Positions 1-7,459 of a stretch of 9,353 nucleotides of DNA are shown piece after piece (the stretch's first letter is position 1; every line of letters begins with the position of its first letter). The notes under the pieces are model-generated. The model did no database searches, was not told where the DNA came from, and saw nothing but the letters and a program-made list of their open reading frames with translations. The translations under genes were made by a program, and so were the position numbers. The DNA comes from Candidatus Zixiibacteriota bacterium (GTDB lineage Bacteria > Zixibacteria > MSB-5A5 > UBA10806): contig DOTU01000243.1 in the NCBI GenBank assembly GCA_003520965.1, positions 1-9,353 of the forward strand, written 5' to 3'.

Positions 1-857
1 AATATCTTATCAATGTCAAACTTCAAGATGCCGAGAAGGACGAGGTTTTGGAAAATCTTGTTTCGACATACGATCCCCAAAATGACAGAATAGTGATCGG
101 TATGACTAACCGGGGACCTCGCTTGTTAACATTTGCCCCGATACTGGATTTGGGTGAAATCCCCCTGAATGATATTATTAGGTATCTCCTCAAATTGTGC
201 GAGGAAACGATGGGCCATCAGGTGGAAATGGAGTTCGCGATTACTCTAAATGCTGACGGCGAACCGGGCGGCCATTTTGGATTGCTGCAGGTTCGTCCGA
301 TGTTTGTCTCGCGGGCAATCGTGAAGGTTGATCAGGAAGATCTCGATGGACCGCAAGTTCTTTTAGCTTCTGAAGATGTTTTAGGCAATGGGGCTATGAA
401 TAATATATCAAATGTGGTATATCTAAAAAGGGCTGGCTTTGATGAAAAAGAAAGCCATTTAATCGCCTCCGAGCTTGAAGTAATAAATCATTCATTGGTG
501 GCTGAGGGGGCGCAGTATCTGTTAATCGTATTCGGACGATTGGGAACTACTGATCCTCCGTTTGGGATTCCCGTAAACTGGTGGCAGATTTCCGGAGCCA
601 AGGTTATAGTAGAAGCATCGCTTCCGGAGATGAATGTGGAGCTTTCGCAAGGCTCGCATTTTTTCCATAACGTTATCAGTTCGCAAGTGGGATATTTTTC
701 CTTGAAGCATTTTTCGAAGCATAAAATAGATTGGGAGTGGATGAATCAACAGCCCACGAAAAAGGAATCGCCGTTTGTGCGCCACGTAAAGCTTACCTCT
801 CCCCTGCAGGTTAAGATCGATGGCGCGCACGGGCGCGGGGTGATTTGTCATGGATGA
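1..857 (+). CDS. PEP/pyruvate-binding (PPDK ATP-binding domain) protein, C-terminal part, cut by the left edge
   Basis: The frame is open from base 3 with no convincing start, so the gene begins upstream of the window. The visible part has two pieces. The first is the tail of a PPDK/PEP-synthase-type ATP-binding domain: EMEFA at about 225-239 and LLQVRP at about 282-299. These correspond to the Glu and Gln-x-Arg nucleotide-contacting residues of that family, but with a longer loop between Glu and Gln (19 residues, against 12 in the next gene). The second is a module shared with the next gene: FGRLGTTD at about 531-554, then a segment ending GSHFF at 651-665. No phosphohistidine domain or PEP barrel follows; the protein ends about 64 residues after HFF. 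It also lacks the nucleotidyltransferase of its neighbour. Its stop overlaps the next gene by 8 bp, so the two are probably co-translated. The substrate is unknown, and 'PEP synthase' would be an over-call. Family assignment is confident; function is not. Confidence 0.8.
   Translation, partial: YLINVKLQDAEKDEVLENLVSTYDPQNDRIVIGMTNRGPRLLTFAPILDLGEIPLNDIIRYLLKLCEETMGHQVEMEFAITLNADGEPGGHFGLLQVRPMFVSRAIVKVDQEDLDGPQVLLASEDVLGNGAMNNISNVVYLKRAGFDEKESHLIASELEVINHSLVAEGAQYLLIVFGRLGTTDPPFGIPVNWWQISGAKVIVEASLPEMNVELSQGSHFFHNVISSQVGYFSLKHFSKHKIDWEWMNQQPTKKESPFVRHVKLTSPLQVKIDGAHGRGVICHG
837..843 (+). promoter_or_regulatory. Ribosome binding site for the 1062-aa gene
   Basis: GGGGTGA lies 6 bases before the ATG at 850 and inside the end of the upstream gene. 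It supports the ATG at 850 as the start and suggests translational coupling through the 8-bp overlap. Confidence 0.65.
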
Positions 858-3800
858 GAAGAAAAATTCCGAAGAACGATTAGTTTGGTACCTCAAAGAA
901 AGGGCCAAGGAATTAAACTGCCTTTACAGGATCGAGGAGATACTGACCGATCCGGATTCCAATATTGAATCGGTTTGTCGGGAAATCGTTCTGGCGATTC
1001 CATTGGGATGGCAATATCCGGAATTATGCCAGATTAAAATCGTTCTCGAAGACTACGTTGCCCAATCAACGGATTTTAAGGGGTCTCATCGGTTTCTGAG
1101 AGCGGATATTAAAGTGTTTGAGAAAATCGTCGGCAGCATCAGCGTATACTACATGAAAGAAGTGCCGATGGAAGGCGGAAGCCCGTTCCTCAAAGAAGAA
1201 GTCAAGCTGATTGGAACAATTGCCGAAAGGCTTGGGAATTTCGTCACTCACCAGCGAATGCGGCGATTCTACAAGGACAAGGAAGGCAAACGTCAGGACG
1301 ATGCCAAAAAAGCGGAATGGCGAATTCTACTCGATTTACTTCGAAAAACGGATAGAATTCTTTTCTTAAGAATCTCCTATAAAATGCTGAACCATCTCTG
1401 CTGGACAGGCATTACCGAGGCTCAAAAACTGGTGCAATATTACGATCCGGAGGGACAATCTGTCGACGGAGAATCGATCATAGAAAGCAATCGTCCTCAC
1501 AAGAAAAAGGTATTGCTCACATCAAACGATTTCCTCAGCGATGAGACATTCAAAATTGCAGCAGATCATCTGACTCCAGAGGAAATACTTTCGTTCATCC
1601 AGAGATGGATTCAACATGACAAGCTGAGTTTTTTACTCAAGGCTTTTGTAAATCTGAACTGCCCGGTGTCGGAGATAGTTGAAGCGATTCGGAGATACCA
1701 GCGGATGGACCCTGAAGGAGCCGATATTCCAGGCCCAAGCAAAAGCGGCGTTCTGGTATCATTAATAAGGCGATTCTTTTCGGATCAATTGGAATATATC
1801 AATATTGCCAAGAACTTCATCGAGGTTCACGATTTCTTCGATTTAATACAAAATATCATCTTCTTCCCGGAAAGCTATGGTAAGCTGGGCGGGAAAAGCG
1901 CCGGCCTGTTTCTGGCTACCCAGATTTTAAAGAGACACAGCTATGATAAAAAGATAACCCCCGATTTCAAAGTGCCTAAGACCTGGTATATTACTTCGGA
2001 TGCCGTTTTGCATTTTGTGAATTTCAATAATTTTGAGGAAGTTAACGAACAGAGATATAAGGAAATTTACCAGGTCAGAATCGAATACCCCAACGTCGTA
2101 CAGACATTTAAAAATGCAACCTTCCCGCCAGAGATAGTACAGGGGCTTTCGATGGCTCTTGACGACTTCAAAAAAAGCCCGCTCGTGGTTAGAAGCTCAA
2201 GTCTACTTGAGGATAGAACCGGCGCTGCCTTTTCGGGTAAATATAAAAGCCTCTTTTTGGCTAATCAGGGAAACAAGGCAGACCGATTACAGGCTCTCCT
2301 TGATGCGGTATCGGAGGTCTACGCCTCGGTTTTTGGACCTGATCCAATCGAATATCGCGCCGAACGGGGGCTTCTTGATTTCCACGAAGAAATGGCGATC
2401 ATGATCCAGGAAGTGGTAGGCACCAAGATTGGGAAATATTTCCTCCCTGCCTATGCGGGAGTGGCATTCAGTAAAAATGAATTTCGCTGGTCGCCGCGCA
2501 TTAAACGCGAAGATGGCCTGGTGCGATTGGTGCCCGGTTTAGGCACAAGAGCGGTCGACAGACTCAGCGATGACTATCCGGTCCTGGTTTCCCCCGGCCA
2601 ACCCGGTTTGAGAATCAATATTACCGCCGAGGAGATAAGCCGCTACTCGCCCCGAAAAGTCGACGTTATCAATTTGGAGACAAACTCATTTGATACTATC
2701 GAAATTTCTCAGCTTTTAAAAGATGTTGGATTCGATTACCCCGGTTTTAAGGATGTATTTTCGGTAATCAAAGATAATCATATTCAGCCTCCAACCGGGC
2801 TCGATGTTGATCCCAACCATGACGATATGGTGGTTACTTTTGACGGCCTATTTACGAGAACGCCCTTTTTAAACCGTATCCAGAATATTCTTAAAACTCT
2901 CGAAGAGAAACTGGATACGCCAGTTGATATCGAATTTGCCTCGGATGGTAAGAATTTTTATCTGCTCCAGTGCCGTCCTCAAAGCCACTCCGATGAAAAC
3001 AAATCGGTCCCAATACCAAGAGATATTCCCTATGACAGGATTATTTTTACCGCCAACAAGTTCGTTTCAAATGGAAGAGTACCGGATATTACCCATATCG
3101 TTTATATCGATCCGGAGCGATACAGCGCCGTTAATGATCGCGCTACCCTGCTTTCCATCGGACGAGCAGTCGGTAAGCTGAATCTGGTGCTACCCAAGCG
3201 TCAGTTTATTCTTATGGGCCCGGGACGATGGGGCAGCAGAGGCGATATTAAGCTGGGAGTAAGTGTCACCTATTCCGATATCAACAATACCGCGGTGTTG
3301 ATTGAGATTGCTCGAAAGAATGGAAATTATGTGCCGGACCTTTCGTTCGGAACACATTTCTTCCAGGATCTGGTGGAAGCCAATATTCGTTATCTGCCGC
3401 TTTATCCCGATGATTCAGGCGTTGTCTTTAATGATAATTTCCTGCAGAGATCACCCAACGTCTTCCCCGACGTGCTTCCGGAATATGCCTATCTGCTTGA
3501 TACCATTAAGCTGATTGATATACCATCGGTAACCGATGGCCAAATTCTGCAAATATTAATGAACGCCGATATCGGAGAAGCTGTCGGGATGCTGACTCAA
3601 CCGAGGTCAAAAGGAAATGTCAGTGACCTGATATGGAAGGAAAGCGAACAGACTACCGACAATTACTGGCCCTGGAGATTGCGAATGGCCGAGTATATTG
3701 CGTCACAAATAGAACCGGAGCGGTTTGGCGTAAAAGGTTTCTATATTTTCGGCAGCACCAAAACAGGCAAGGCGGGACCCGGCAGCGATATCGATATCAT

Positions 3801-4038
3801 GGTGCATTTCGATGGCACAGATAAGCAAAGGGAGCTACTCACATCCTGGTTGGAAGCCTGGAGCCTGTGTCTGGATCAGATGAATTATCTGCAAACCGGA
3901 TATAAATCAGGCGGACTTCTCGATGTTCATATCATTACTGATGATGATATTGAACGCAAAACAAGTTATGCGGTAAAAATCGGGGCGGTTACCGATGCCG
4001 CCCGGCCGTTGCCCATGAAGAAGAAAATCGAGCCTTAA
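850..4038 (+). CDS. GAF-like / PPDK ATP-binding / nucleotidyltransferase multidomain protein
   Basis: This 1062-residue protein is probably cytoplasmic; no signal peptide or membrane segment is seen. Residues 10-140 resemble a GAF domain like those at the N-termini of sensor kinases. Residues 140-340 are a helical linker I do not recognise. Residues 340-712 are a PPDK/PEP-synthase-type ATP-binding domain: GKLGGKSAG (344-352), RSSSLLED (448-455), AFSGKY (460-465), GLG (563-565), DIEFA (693-697) and LQCRP (706-710). D693, E695, Q707 and R709 have the spacing I recall for the ATP-site residues D321, E323, Q335 and R337 of Clostridium PPDK. Residues 725-860 form an uncharacterised module with GPGRWGSRGD (790-799) and GTHFF (834-838), also present in the upstream gene. 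Residues 945-1050 are a polymerase-beta-fold nucleotidyltransferase with GS (968-969), DID (980-982) and D1025, so all three carboxylates are present. The phosphohistidine and PEP-barrel domains of true dikinases are missing, so it should not be called PpsA or PpdK. Its reaction and target are unknown. Confidence 0.9.
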   Translation: MDEKKNSEERLVWYLKERAKELNCLYRIEEILTDPDSNIESVCREIVLAIPLGWQYPELCQIKIVLEDYVAQSTDFKGSHRFLRADIKVFEKIVGSISVYYMKEVPMEGGSPFLKEEVKLIGTIAERLGNFVTHQRMRRFYKDKEGKRQDDAKKAEWRILLDLLRKTDRILFLRISYKMLNHLCWTGITEAQKLVQYYDPEGQSVDGESIIESNRPHKKKVLLTSNDFLSDETFKIAADHLTPEEILSFIQRWIQHDKLSFLLKAFVNLNCPVSEIVEAIRRYQRMDPEGADIPGPSKSGVLVSLIRRFFSDQLEYINIAKNFIEVHDFFDLIQNIIFFPESYGKLGGKSAGLFLATQILKRHSYDKKITPDFKVPKTWYITSDAVLHFVNFNNFEEVNEQRYKEIYQVRIEYPNVVQTFKNATFPPEIVQGLSMALDDFKKSPLVVRSSSLLEDRTGAAFSGKYKSLFLANQGNKADRLQALLDAVSEVYASVFGPDPIEYRAERGLLDFHEEMAIMIQEVVGTKIGKYFLPAYAGVAFSKNEFRWSPRIKREDGLVRLVPGLGTRAVDRLSDDYPVLVSPGQPGLRINITAEEISRYSPRKVDVINLETNSFDTIEISQLLKDVGFDYPGFKDVFSVIKDNHIQPPTGLDVDPNHDDMVVTFDGLFTRTPFLNRIQNILKTLEEKLDTPVDIEFASDGKNFYLLQCRPQSHSDENKSVPIPRDIPYDRIIFTANKFVSNGRVPDITHIVYIDPERYSAVNDRATLLSIGRAVGKLNLVLPKRQFILMGPGRWGSRGDIKLGVSVTYSDINNTAVLIEIARKNGNYVPDLSFGTHFFQDLVEANIRYLPLYPDDSGVVFNDNFLQRSPNVFPDVLPEYAYLLDTIKLIDIPSVTDGQILQILMNADIGEAVGMLTQPRSKGNVSDLIWKESEQTTDNYWPWRLRMAEYIASQIEPERFGVKGFYIFGSTKTGKAGPGSDIDIMVHFDGTDKQRELLTSWLEAWSLCLDQMNYLQTGYKSGGLLDVHIITDDDIERKTSYAVKIGAVTDAARPLPMKKKIEP

Positions 4039-4059
4039 CAATTACGTTTTTTATTTTGT

Positions 4060-4091
4060 AAAGGGGCGTACAATACGCTCCTTTTATTTTT
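4060..4091 (+). terminator. Intrinsic terminator after the PEP-binding gene pair
   Basis: An 11-bp stem (4060-4070 with 4074-4084, one G-T pair) closes a CAA loop and runs directly into a T-rich tract, 4082-4091. It starts 22 bases after the stop at 4038. On the - strand the hairpin is followed by A-rich sequence, so it looks directional for the + strand. Confidence 0.85.
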
Positions 4092-4096
4092 GGGGG

Positions 4097-4128
4097 AAAG
4101 AGCGTTGGGATAATTCCAAAGCTCCTTT
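4097..4128 (-). terminator. Possible terminator hairpin for the metallophosphoesterase transcript
   Basis: An imperfect inverted repeat (arms about 4097-4110 and 4114-4128, one bulge, one mismatch, TAA loop) lies 20 bases after the phosphoesterase stop. On the - strand only TTT then CCCCC follows the stem, so the T-tract is poor. It could be a weak or factor-assisted terminator. Confidence 0.4.
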
Positions 4129-4148
4129 AAGATGCAATAATGAATTAG

Positions 4149-5012
4149 TTAAATCAGTAATCGCTCAGCGGAGTCAGGATCTTCCGCGGTGAAGTGAATT
4201 AGCGAAAGCTCCGGGCCATCATGAGCGGCGGAAAACATCCGCGTTCGTCCAATTCTATCTTTCCAGCTACCGGTAACGGTGGCCGATTCATGGGCGTGTC
4301 CGTGTAGCGTTATTAATGGTTGCCTCTCCTCGATCATTCGACGTACGGCAATGCTCCCTATATGAGGATCGATCGGAACATGGTCGATCATTTTGCCCTT
4401 AGTATCGATACGATCGAGATTGGTTTTATGTGGCGGGGTGTGGAATAGCATAATCGCGTTGGAAAGATTGTCTGATTCTATTAAACGGGATAGGTCATCG
4501 GCAATCGTAGCGTATTTCATATCGTGTTCAGATATTTTAACCGATCGGAATCCTTCCTCAGGCGAGACGCACCCGGGATCGACATAGCGGGAAATGTCGT
4601 ACTTCTCCCAATCTTTGAGCATGAATGGGCTCGGTGGAACAAAAGCGTATCCATATATAACCAACTGACCGTAAGGATATTTTCTATCGTGCATGTAGTG
4701 CCACAGGCCGGCATTATCATTAGAAATTATTGTTTCTTCTTCGAAACGGCCATCGTCATTTCCCAAAATCAGGAAAATTTGAGGATACCTCTCCCCCAAC
4801 AGTTTTTTTAGGTCAGTAAACTGCGGAATTAAATATGACTCGATAAAACTACCGTCGGAAAGATCTGAATTAACCAAAGCCATCAGGCCGGAAGGTAAAA
4901 TATCGCCACCAATAAAAACCAGTTCTGGCAAATATTCGGCAGTCGCTTTGAATAGTTTTTGAAACCTATCCAAATTTCCATGCAGGTCCGAGACAAAAAG
5001 GCATTGGGTCAT
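4149..5012 (-). CDS. Calcineurin-like metallophosphoesterase
   Basis: This 287-residue protein has no signal peptide and is probably a cytoplasmic hydrolase of phosphomonoesters or diesters using a two-metal centre. The full motif set of the family is present in order: SDLHGN with D9 and H11, GGD with D37, GND at 84-86, HTPPH with H191 and H195, and GHAH with H239 and H241. The middle segment (about 120-160) contains PPSPF and a Tyr/Asp/Pro-rich stretch, which I associate with a poorly characterised subgroup; the substrate cannot be read from it. The ATG at 5012 is the only sensible start, eight residues before the metal motif, although no good Shine-Dalgarno precedes it. It lies 30 bp downstream of the transglutaminase-like gene on the same strand, so translation may depend on that transcript. 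It converges on the + strand PEP-binding pair. Confidence 0.9.
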   Translation of the reverse strand: MTQCLFVSDLHGNLDRFQKLFKATAEYLPELVFIGGDILPSGLMALVNSDLSDGSFIESYLIPQFTDLKKLLGERYPQIFLILGNDDGRFEEETIISNDNAGLWHYMHDRKYPYGQLVIYGYAFVPPSPFMLKDWEKYDISRYVDPGCVSPEEGFRSVKISEHDMKYATIADDLSRLIESDNLSNAIMLFHTPPHKTNLDRIDTKGKMIDHVPIDPHIGSIAVRRMIEERQPLITLHGHAHESATVTGSWKDRIGRTRMFSAAHDGPELSLIHFTAEDPDSAERLLI

Positions 5013-5042
5013 GATATTATTCGAAAACCGATCCGAGTTTTC

Positions 5043-6614
5043 CTACCACCAAACCTGCTTGCCGCTTGGATCGATGGTGAAGATACGTTCCTCTTTATTA
5101 GAGCTGGTTTCCACTAACCAGTAGAGGTATCCGGTCGGAACAGAATCAAACAAAAGGGGCTTATCGGACGCTGTCGTCTTTCCCAACGATTGCCAGCCAC
5201 TTTTCCAATAAAACAACTCATATTCCTTGGCAGGCGTAAATGCGGCCTGAGCTACACCATCAGTGGAAACCGCCAGCACTTTGTTGGTGGTCGACATGAG
5301 TTGAACAGAATTAGTTTGATTTTCAGCGGGAGAGAGTTTTTGAATCTTACAATCGGTCGATAGAATAAAGGGAGCGCCAGCCGGAACGATCTTATCATTT
5401 TCATAGAATGCAGGAAGATAGGCGATATCGGCTCCCATACCGGCGAAAGTGACCTGGCCATCCTTAATTCTTCCCCATTGGATAGCTTGCCATTCACCGT
5501 CATTAAAGACGCAAATATAAGCAATATCGACTGAATCGGGTGTCGGCTCGTCAAGAGTAACGGCCACATCGCAGGTATTAACATAATCTGAGGTGACATC
5601 GATATAGCTTTTGCCGGCCAACCAACCTGGTACCTTCTTCTGCTTCCGATCCTGGAAGATCAAATTGCCCTTCTGCTGAGAGTATGTTTTACGGTATACC
5701 TTAGCAAGTTTATTCCAGAGTTTATATTCGCCGGGATTAGCCTCAGCACCCATGAATGGGACAACCTTTCCAGACGCGTTCAGAATAGCATTCCAAGCGT
5801 GGTTGTTACCGGAGTTAGCCCAGAATGGCGTATAATCACTGGTCACAGCGAGGGCGTTAGCGCGCATAGCGTAGATAGCGATATTTGTCATATCCTCACA
5901 TCGTCCCAAATGCAAGCTGAGCATCTCCCCCAACCCCTCATCGGTTGGATGATAGTAAAACCTGGGATCGAACGTGAAATAGGTTTTGACATCGTTATTT
6001 ATCAATTTCGCGGCCTCGGTCGGGTCAGACGGATTAGCCATCTTGCTTTCCAGCCCTTTGTACTTTTCATAAAACATATCACGCCAATCTTCAAGCGGCT
6101 CGTTGCTGCCACGGTAAGGAAGCACATACTCGCAAAACTGGTCGAAAGTCAGTCCTTTCGCCCACGGCTTTTCATACCAGGCCTGAAAGGCAAGATCGAT
6201 CTGTTTAATTAAAAACTCGGCCTTGATGGCCTTGAGATCTTCCTTGTTTTCCTTTTTATCGAAATCAAGACCTGGATGGACAGCCTCGATTTTATCGAAT
6301 GCTGCCAGCAGAGAATCATAGGTTGGATAGTCGAGCACATTGAATGAAACTTCCGCCTTAGTGCTATCATAAAGCCCGAAGAGCATATAACTATGCCCCT
6401 CCATGTTACCAATGAGATAGTATGCAGCTTTAAGCTTTAGGGAATCGTTATCGGCTTGATAATGCGATAGTACTTTTTCCAGCTCGGGACGGTTGTCGCC
6501 GGCCTTATCGAGAGCTTGTAAAACATCAGCAGGATAAAGTAAACTATCGTTAGCCCAAACAACGGAAGCCAACAATGCTGTTAGTAAACAAATAACGATC
6601 CATATTTTTTTCAT
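5043..6614 (-). CDS. Secreted transglutaminase-like domain protein
   Basis: The protein has 523 residues from the preferred ATG at 6614. The reading frame extends to a GTG at 6626, but that codon overlaps the GGAGG that serves the ATG. Residues 1-21 are a typical signal peptide with likely cleavage after VWA; there is no lipobox, so the product should be exported. Residues 22-200 are mostly helical. A transglutaminase/protease-like core follows, with GRCEDM (Cys239) and NNHAW (His272). The usual Asp about 15 residues after the His is not seen; the nearest acidic residue is Glu291 in FMGAE. The C-terminal 200 residues look beta-rich and end in two Trp, a tail I associate with secreted transglutaminase-like proteins of Bacteroidetes relatives. 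It could cross-link, cleave or only bind protein or peptide substrates outside the cytoplasm. It is probably the first gene of a two-gene unit with the metallophosphoesterase. Confidence 0.85.
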   Translation of the reverse strand: MKKIWIVICLLTALLASVVWANDSLLYPADVLQALDKAGDNRPELEKVLSHYQADNDSLKLKAAYYLIGNMEGHSYMLFGLYDSTKAEVSFNVLDYPTYDSLLAAFDKIEAVHPGLDFDKKENKEDLKAIKAEFLIKQIDLAFQAWYEKPWAKGLTFDQFCEYVLPYRGSNEPLEDWRDMFYEKYKGLESKMANPSDPTEAAKLINNDVKTYFTFDPRFYYHPTDEGLGEMLSLHLGRCEDMTNIAIYAMRANALAVTSDYTPFWANSGNNHAWNAILNASGKVVPFMGAEANPGEYKLWNKLAKVYRKTYSQQKGNLIFQDRKQKKVPGWLAGKSYIDVTSDYVNTCDVAVTLDEPTPDSVDIAYICVFNDGEWQAIQWGRIKDGQVTFAGMGADIAYLPAFYENDKIVPAGAPFILSTDCKIQKLSPAENQTNSVQLMSTTNKVLAVSTDGVAQAAFTPAKEYELFYWKSGWQSLGKTTASDKPLLFDSVPTGYLYWLVETSSNKEERIFTIDPSGKQVWW

Positions 6615-6619
6615 CACAT

Positions 6620-6624
6620 CCTCC
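6620..6624 (-). promoter_or_regulatory. Ribosome binding site deciding the transglutaminase-like start
   Basis: Read on the - strand this is GGAGG, five bases before the ATG at 6614. The upstream in-frame GTG at 6626 immediately precedes and overlaps this site, which argues against it as the start. Confidence 0.75.
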
Positions 6625-6777
6625 ACAAGAGTGCCAGCGCAAAATTTCCGTCTAGAAACTAAGGGAGGTTATCCAAATTGGCAAGAGATTTAATCAACGA
6701 TTGGAATCAATCATTAACGAGGATTGTTAAAACGAATGACATCTCTATGGGGATATGATTTGGGCCACTTATCTCGA

Positions 6778-7290
6778 TTATTCCGGCTGATCCCCCAGAG
6801 CATCTTTGTAGGCCTGATACTGCTCGGTAGTCATTTTGGGTAAAAGGCGGACAAATGCCGTAATTTTCCATAAATCGTCATCGGTTTTATTAGGACCATA
6901 GGCAGGCATAGCGGTCATTTTAATACCATTCTTTATAATCCAGAAAATTTCAGCATCGCTCAAATCGCTAACACCTTCGCTTAGATCGGGCGGCTCAGGA
7001 TTAAATCCCCTTCCCCTCTTTTGGACACCCGGAGCGCCATGGCAGCCGACGCACATTCTGCTGAAACTCTGGAAACCCGCGGCAACCGTGGCTGTATCAG
7101 TTAGAGGGGGTACGGTTATACCTTTAGCATGGTGTTTCACTGAATAATCCATTGTGGTAGAAAGTATCCAACCTGAAAACTTGCCCTCCGGTCGCATAGC
7201 CGAGACATCATAAATGCCCGAATAGATAAATGCCAACCCTGCGGCTATTGCCACAATAATCTCAATTACGAGAGTCAGGAGTATCTTCAT
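6778..7290 (-). CDS. Membrane-anchored monohaem c-type cytochrome
   Basis: This 170-residue protein has a hydrophobic N-terminal segment (about 3-23) with no clear cleavage site, so it is probably an uncleaved anchor that leaves the haem domain outside the cytoplasmic membrane. The single haem-binding motif is CVGCH (Cys80, Cys83, His84). Met128 in the MPAYG motif is the likely sixth ligand, as in class I cytochromes c. The order CxxCH, then a PPDLSEG segment, then MPAYG, then a C-terminal helix is standard for small electron carriers. GGAGG lies four bases before the ATG at 7290. It stands alone between two other units: a terminator separates it from the sigma-factor operon upstream, and about 160 bp separates it from the next gene. 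Its redox partners are not in the window. Confidence 0.9.
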   Translation of the reverse strand: MKILLTLVIEIIVAIAAGLAFIYSGIYDVSAMRPEGKFSGWILSTTMDYSVKHHAKGITVPPLTDTATVAAGFQSFSRMCVGCHGAPGVQKRGRGFNPEPPDLSEGVSDLSDAEIFWIIKNGIKMTAMPAYGPNKTDDDLWKITAFVRLLPKMTTEQYQAYKDALGDQPE

Positions 7291-7403
7291 TTTCCCTCCA
7301 AAAAGCCCCTTGTCAAATCATGATGCTATAGGACCGTATTAAGTCCAGCGATTAATATCTTATGATACGTAACTTGCCATTAACGATTTCGAATGTCAAG
7401 AGT

Positions 7404-7434
7404 AAAAAAGGCGACTCCGTAACGGTGTCGCCTT
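7404..7434 (-). terminator. Intrinsic terminator of the sigma/anti-sigma/LTXXQ operon
   Basis: On the - strand an 8-bp perfect stem (AAGGCGAC with GTCGCCTT) continues past one A-A mismatch into a further CCG/CGG, with a TTA loop. It runs into a series of T residues (7404-7409). It lies about 25 bases after the last gene of the operon and upstream of the cytochrome gene, so the cytochrome probably has its own promoter. In the 7291-7403 stretch I see no convincing pair of promoter boxes; a TTGACA at 7394-7399 has no matching -10. Confidence 0.85.
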
Positions 7435-7459
7435 GGATTATTCAATTTAGATTCTTAGC

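Noticed and set aside
48..50. TTG as the start of the first gene
   Set aside because: The frame is open to the left edge and the protein begins in the middle of a known domain, so the gene is truncated rather than started here.
522..908. 128-residue - strand reading frame across the junction of the first two genes
   Set aside because: It is antisense to two recognised coding regions and its translation has no recognisable features.
850..4038. Calling the large gene phosphoenolpyruvate synthase or pyruvate phosphate dikinase
   Set aside because: Only the ATP-binding domain is present; no phosphohistidine motif or PEP barrel is seen in the remaining 350 residues.
5799..6212. 137-residue + strand reading frame opposite the transglutaminase-like gene
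   Set aside because: It lies wholly within a well-supported gene on the other strand, resembles no family and has no ribosome binding site that I can see.
6615..6626. GTG start giving a 527-residue transglutaminase-like protein
   Set aside because: The GTG overlaps the GGAGG serving the ATG at 6614 and would add four residues ahead of a standard signal peptide.
7394..7399. TTGACA as a -35 box for the cytochrome gene
   Set aside because: No -10-like hexamer occurs 16-18 bases downstream on the - strand.
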